From: Pseudomonadota bacterium
Lineage (GTDB): Bacteria; Pseudomonadota; Gammaproteobacteria; Burkholderiales; Burkholderiaceae_B
Reading direction: 5' to 3'
Assembly (NCBI GenBank): GCA_023388835.1
Contig: JAEWFK010000018.1
Span: 1 to 9,824, forward strand
Length of the DNA stretch: 9,824 nucleotides
Position 1 is the stretch's first letter; each line of letters begins with the position of its first letter. The notes below the pieces were generated by a model. It saw only the letters and a program-made list of their open reading frames with translations. It had not been told where the DNA came from and ran no database searches. This document shows, one piece after another, positions 7,142 through 9,824 of the stretch. The position numbers and the translations under genes were made by a program.

Positions 7142-7276
7142 ATGAAACGCACTTTCCAACCCTCCGTCACCCGTCGCAAGCGTACCCACGGCTTTCGCGT
7201 TCGCATGAAGACCCGTGGCGGCCGCGCCGTCATCAATGCGCGCCGCGCCAAGGGTCGCAAGCGTCTGGCCGTCTGA
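7142..7276 (+). CDS. rpmH: Large ribosomal subunit protein bL34
   Basis: The 44 residues are the standard L34 length. The protein is highly basic, starts MKRTFQPSVTRRKRTHGF and ends GRKRLAV, which is diagnostic for the family. It is a late-assembling structural protein of the 50S subunit. The ATG at 7142 is chosen because homology begins exactly there. The frame stays open upstream to about 7046, but that part has no L34 similarity and contains the promoter. The ribosome site is weak (GGA at 7133-7135). First gene of the operon with rnpA. Confidence 0.97.
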   Translation: MKRTFQPSVTRRKRTHGFRVRMKTRGGRAVINARRAKGRKRLAV

Positions 7277-7293
7277 TCGGCACGACATGCACT

Positions 7294-7307
7294 GCGCCTG
7301 ACGGCGC
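7294..7307 (+). other. Short GC-rich hairpin between rpmH and rnpA
   Basis: GCGCC (7294-7298) and GGCGC (7303-7307) can pair around a TGAC loop, ending 4 bases before the rnpA GTG. No T-tract follows, so it is not a terminator. It occupies the place where the rnpA ribosome site should be and could limit its translation, or be chance in GC-rich DNA. Confidence 0.25.
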
Positions 7308-7311
7308 TTAC

Positions 7312-7683
7312 GTGCCCATGCGAGCCTTATTTCCCCCCGCGGCCCGCCTGCACCGCCCTTCAGAGTTCGCGGCCGCCCTCAGGGGAAAGCATCTGGCGAA
7401 GGGAAAACTCTTCGTTGTTTCCACCCCCAGGGGGCCAAACCCTGATCCCGCATCGGGGCCGCGCCTGGGGCTGGTGATCGCCAAGCGCATGGCGCCGCTC
7501 GCTGTTTCTCGCAACGCCATCAAGCGCGTCATTCGCGAAGCCTTTCGGCAGCGACGCCACGAACTTCCGTCTCGCGACCTCGTGTTCCGGCTGCATACGC
7601 GCATCGGTACCTGTTCCCTGCGCGAACTGAAGGCCCAGGTTCGGACCGATGTCGACGCGCTGCTCGAACGGAGCCGCAAATGA
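7312..7683 (+). CDS. rnpA: Ribonuclease P protein component
   Basis: RnpA is the basic protein cofactor of RNase P, which matures the 5' end of tRNAs together with the RNA rnpB (not in this window). The 123 residues fit the family (about 110-130). The core is RLGLVIAKR (about residues 58-66), followed by AVSRNAIKRVIREAFR, the RNR RNA-binding signature. The N-terminus RLHRPSEFAAAL is typical of betaproteobacteria. The start is uncertain. GTG at 7312 gives an N-terminus resembling Bordetella RnpA (MPRA... by memory), while an ATG at 7318 would shorten it by two residues. Neither has a clear Shine-Dalgarno. It starts 35 bases after rpmH, and its stop overlaps the yidD ATG (ATGA). Confidence 0.95.
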   Translation: MPMRALFPPAARLHRPSEFAAALRGKHLAKGKLFVVSTPRGPNPDPASGPRLGLVIAKRMAPLAVSRNAIKRVIREAFRQRRHELPSRDLVFRLHTRIGTCSLRELKAQVRTDVDALLERSRK

Positions 7684-7934
7684 TCCGCTGGCTGCTCATC
7701 GCACCTATCCGTTTCTATCGCTACGTCATCAGTCCATGGCTCGGATACAACTGTCGCTTCACGCCGACCTGTTCAGCGTATGCGATCGAAGCCATCGAGA
7801 CTCGCGGCGCGGCCTGCGGCAGCTGGCTGACAGTCCGGCGCATTCTCCGATGCCACCCTTGGTGCAAGGGCGGTCACGATCCGGTGCCCACGACGCCATG
7901 TTTCCGCCGTCATCGAACCGAGCCTCGTCCCTGA
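7680..7934 (+). CDS. yidD: Membrane protein insertion efficiency factor YidD
   Basis: This small protein of the YidD family (DUF37) helps membrane insertion of proteins alongside YidC and is inner-membrane associated. The 84 residues contain the defining cysteine-rich signature CRFTPTCSAYAIEAI (about 25-39) and RILRCHPWCKGGHDPVP (about 54-70), after an N-terminal amphipathic/hydrophobic segment MIRWLLIAPIRFYRYVISP. The ATG overlaps the rnpA stop by 4 bases and has GGAG (7670-7673) 6 bases upstream, so translation is probably coupled. The tail after DPVP is basic and variable, as usual. Confidence 0.95.
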   Translation: MIRWLLIAPIRFYRYVISPWLGYNCRFTPTCSAYAIEAIETRGAACGSWLTVRRILRCHPWCKGGHDPVPTTPCFRRHRTEPRP

Positions 7935-8011
7935 TGGCCCCGCACCGCTCCACCACACATACCGGCAAGCTCCGCTACACTCTCACGGATTTGCCCTGCT
8001 TCGACTTGTAA
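7934..8011 (+). CDS. Tiny frame linking yidD and yidC, 25 codons, doubtful
   Basis: An ATG at 7934-7936 overlaps the yidD stop (TGATG) and opens 25 codons (MAPHRSTTHTGKL... ending DLPCFDL) to a TAA at 8009-8011, 8 bases before the yidC ATG. The stop lies in the AAAAGG ribosome site of yidC. I recognise no family. It may be a coupling device or merely an open frame in the 85-base gap. Confidence 0.2.
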   Translation: MAPHRSTTHTGKLRYTLTDLPCFDL

Positions 8012-8015
8012 AAGG
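8010..8015 (+). promoter_or_regulatory. Ribosome binding site of yidC
   Basis: AAAAGG stands 4 bases before the ATG at 8020, a slightly short spacing. It is the only purine-rich site near and supports this start. Confidence 0.5.
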
Positions 8016-8019
8016 CGCT

Positions 8020-9699
8020 ATGGATATCCGACGCACCATCCTCTGGATGATTCTGACCTTCTCGCTGTTGCTGTTGTGGAACAACTGGCAGACCTACAAC
8101 GGCAAGCCTTCGATGTTCGGCGCCAGCTTGACGTCGCAGACGACGGACCCGGCCACACAAGCGCAGCAGCCCGTCCAGGCAGCCGACGCCAGCGTGCCCA
8201 ATGCCGCCGCGGTCACACCCGCAGCGGTGAGCACCGTACCCGGCGAACAGACGCCGGCACCAGCGCAATCCCAGCATGTTGAAGTCAGTACCGACGTTCT
8301 GCGCCTGACTTTCGATACTGTCGGGGCACAACTGGTACGGGCGGAACTCCCCCAATACACCATTCCGCCGGATAGCGACGAGCCTTTCACGCTGCTCGAT
8401 CGGCGCCCCGGCTACACCTACGTCGCGCAGACCGGCGTCGTCGGCGCGCCCGCCGGACAGAGCTGGCCCACCCACCTCACCCCTTTTCAGTACGTCGGCC
8501 AGGCGCAGCGTAACGGCCGCACGGAAGTCAGTTTCGAAGCCGAATCCGGCGGCATCCGCGTAGTGAAAACGTATTCGCTTAGCCCGGACAGCTACGACAT
8601 CGTGGTGCGCCACGATATTCACAACGGCGGCGACACGGCCATCCAGCCCTCCGTCTACCTGCAGCTGGAACGCGATGGCAACGAACCCGCGGGCGGCTCG
8701 TCCTTCTATCGAACCTTTACCGGGCCGGCCGTCTACTCCGCCGAGGACAAGTACCAGAAGATCGACTTCTCTGATCTGGACAAGGGCAAGGCCGGCTACA
8801 CCCGTGACGCCGACAACGGCTGGATCGGCATGGTGCAGCACTACTTCGCCACCGCCTGGGTACCGCCTCAGGGCGTCCAGCGCCATAACGAGGCCCTGCG
8901 CCTCGGCGACAACCTGTACGCCATCCGCACGCTGGCCGGCGCGGGCGCGATCGAGCCCGGCCAATCCACCACGGTGGAAGCCCACCTGTGGACCGGCCCG
9001 CAGGACCAGCAAGCCATGGGCGATATCGCACCGGGCCTTGAACTCGTCGTCGACTATGGCTGGCTGACCATCATCGCCAAGCCGCTGTTCAAGCTCATGA
9101 CGTGGCTGCACACGCTGCTGGGCAACTGGGGTTGGACCATCGTTGCGCTGACCGTGCTGATCAAACTGGCGTTCTACCCGCTGTCGGCTGCCAGCTATCG
9201 TTCGATGGCGCGCATGAAGAAGTTCACGCCCCGCATGCAGGCGCTGCGCGAGAAGTACGGCGACGACAAGGCCAAGATGAACCAGGCCATGATGGAGCTG
9301 TACCGTAACGAGAAGATCAATCCGCTTGGCGGCTGCCTGCCGATGGTGGTGCAGATTCCGGTGTTCATCGCCCTGTACTGGGTGTTGCTGGGCAGCGTGG
9401 AAATGCGCGGCGCGCCATGGATCCTCTGGATTCAGGATCTCTCGGCCCGCGATCCGTGGTTCATTCTGCCGGCAGTGATGATGGCGACCATGTTCCTCCA
9501 GATCAAGCTGAACCCGACGCCGCCGGATCCCATGCAGGCGCGCATCATGATGATCATGCCCTTGGTCTTCGGCGGGATGATGTTCTTGTTCCCGGCGGGC
9601 CTGGTGCTGTACTGGGTGGTGAACAATATCTTGTCCATCGCGCAGCAGCGCTTTGTGATGCACCAGATTGATAAGGCGGACGCTGCGGGGAAGCGTTGA
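8020..9699 (+). CDS. yidC: Membrane protein insertase YidC (Oxa1 family)
   Basis: YidC inserts and folds inner-membrane proteins, alone or with SecYEG. The 559 residues match gram-negative YidC (548 in E. coli). In order: a first membrane segment ILWMILTFSLLLLW (about 8-21); an Ala/Pro/Gln/Thr-rich linker (about 35-85); a large periplasmic P1 beta domain to about residue 340; then the conserved five-helix core with LIKLAFYPLS, a cytoplasmic helical hairpin (SMARMKKFTPRMQALREKYGDD), NPLGGCLPMVVQIPVFIALY, DLSARDPW and FPAGLVLYWVVNN. The groove arginine of E. coli (Arg366) is replaced by Lys382, which keeps the positive charge. Last gene of the rpmH operon, followed by a strong terminator. mnmE often follows this operon but would lie beyond the window. 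Confidence 0.97.
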   Translation: MDIRRTILWMILTFSLLLLWNNWQTYNGKPSMFGASLTSQTTDPATQAQQPVQAADASVPNAAAVTPAAVSTVPGEQTPAPAQSQHVEVSTDVLRLTFDTVGAQLVRAELPQYTIPPDSDEPFTLLDRRPGYTYVAQTGVVGAPAGQSWPTHLTPFQYVGQAQRNGRTEVSFEAESGGIRVVKTYSLSPDSYDIVVRHDIHNGGDTAIQPSVYLQLERDGNEPAGGSSFYRTFTGPAVYSAEDKYQKIDFSDLDKGKAGYTRDADNGWIGMVQHYFATAWVPPQGVQRHNEALRLGDNLYAIRTLAGAGAIEPGQSTTVEAHLWTGPQDQQAMGDIAPGLELVVDYGWLTIIAKPLFKLMTWLHTLLGNWGWTIVALTVLIKLAFYPLSAASYRSMARMKKFTPRMQALREKYGDDKAKMNQAMMELYRNEKINPLGGCLPMVVQIPVFIALYWVLLGSVEMRGAPWILWIQDLSARDPWFILPAVMMATMFLQIKLNPTPPDPMQARIMMIMPLVFGGMMFLFPAGLVLYWVVNNILSIAQQRFVMHQIDKADAAGKR

Positions 9700-9725
9700 T
9701 TTTCGTTTCGCTGTAGCGGTCGTCG

Positions 9726-9767
9726 AAGGCCCGCGGTGTGGATGCACTGGCGGGCCTTTTCTTTTTT
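9726..9767 (+). terminator. Rho-independent terminator after yidC
   Basis: AAGGCCCGC (9726-9734) pairs perfectly with GCGGGCCTT (9750-9758) around a 15-base loop and runs into TTTTCTTTTTT (9757-9767). It begins 26 bases after the yidC stop and closes the rpmH-rnpA-yidD-yidC operon. Confidence 0.92.
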
Positions 9768-9790
9768 GTCGTTGTGGAGCGCGGGAAGTT

Positions 9791-9824
9791 TGGGTTCTTG
9801 GCGGTGCGGGGGTCTGGGTTCTTG
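9791..9824. repeat. Short G-rich direct repeat at the window edge
   Basis: TGGGTTCTTG occurs at 9791-9800 and again at 9815-9824, a 24-base period, with a GGGGG run between. The second copy is cut by the window end, so a longer array cannot be excluded. No gene is visible in 9768-9824. Confidence 0.45.

Noticed and set aside
7975..9747. 590-codon open frame antisense to the whole of yidC
   Set aside because: It is the complement of a GC-rich coding gene, where stops are rare in the mirrored frame. The translation is rich in His, Arg and Gln with no domain, and yidC is unquestionable.
1..9824. CRISPR arrays, tRNA or rRNA genes, insertion sequences, integrases
   Set aside because: Scanned for repeat-spacer periodicity, tRNA-like TTCGA/CCA patterns and transposase motifs. 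Nothing supportable was seen.

Overview
The window looks like the chromosomal replication and ribosome-assembly neighbourhood of a GC-rich betaproteobacterium. The closest fit is the Alcaligenaceae (Bordetella/Achromobacter-like), judged from the RnpA N-terminus, the GyrB, DnaA and YidC sequences, and the divergent layout dnaN-dnaA / rpmH-rnpA-yidD-yidC. The family assignment comes from memory of these proteins and was not tested by a search.

Layout. Positions 1-668 (+) hold the C-terminal part of a YgiD/DODA-type class III extradiol dioxygenase, cut by the left edge. Converging on it from the minus strand (707-1741) is a D12-class N6-adenine DNA methyltransferase with no restriction enzyme in view. 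Between it and gyrB (1742-1930) lies a short non-core stretch. It contains a relic of a second, Dam-like D12 methyltransferase, whose reading frame ends inside the ATG of the intact enzyme, and an imperfect inverted repeat just after the gyrB stop. Positions 1931-6971 (-) are the replication operon dnaA-dnaN-gyrB, read from right to left and tightly packed. Positions 6972-7141 are the divergent intergenic region, with one perfect DnaA box and a good sigma70-type promoter facing rpmH. Positions 7142-9699 (+) are rpmH-rnpA-yidD-yidC, closed by a strong Rho-independent terminator at about 9726-9767. The last bases carry a G-rich direct repeat running off the window.

How it works together. DnaA (initiator), DnaN (sliding clamp) and GyrB (gyrase ATPase subunit) serve initiation and fork progression. 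The divergent operon makes ribosomal protein L34, the RNase P protein, and two membrane-insertion factors (YidD, YidC). The two operons share one control region, where DnaA can bind and probably represses its own gene.

Most of the window is ordinary core genome. The part worth attention is the 3' side of gyrB (about 700-1930), where a solitary methyltransferase sits beside the remnant of another. I read this as the trace of an acquired and partly lost modification system. I did not find a wholly new system.
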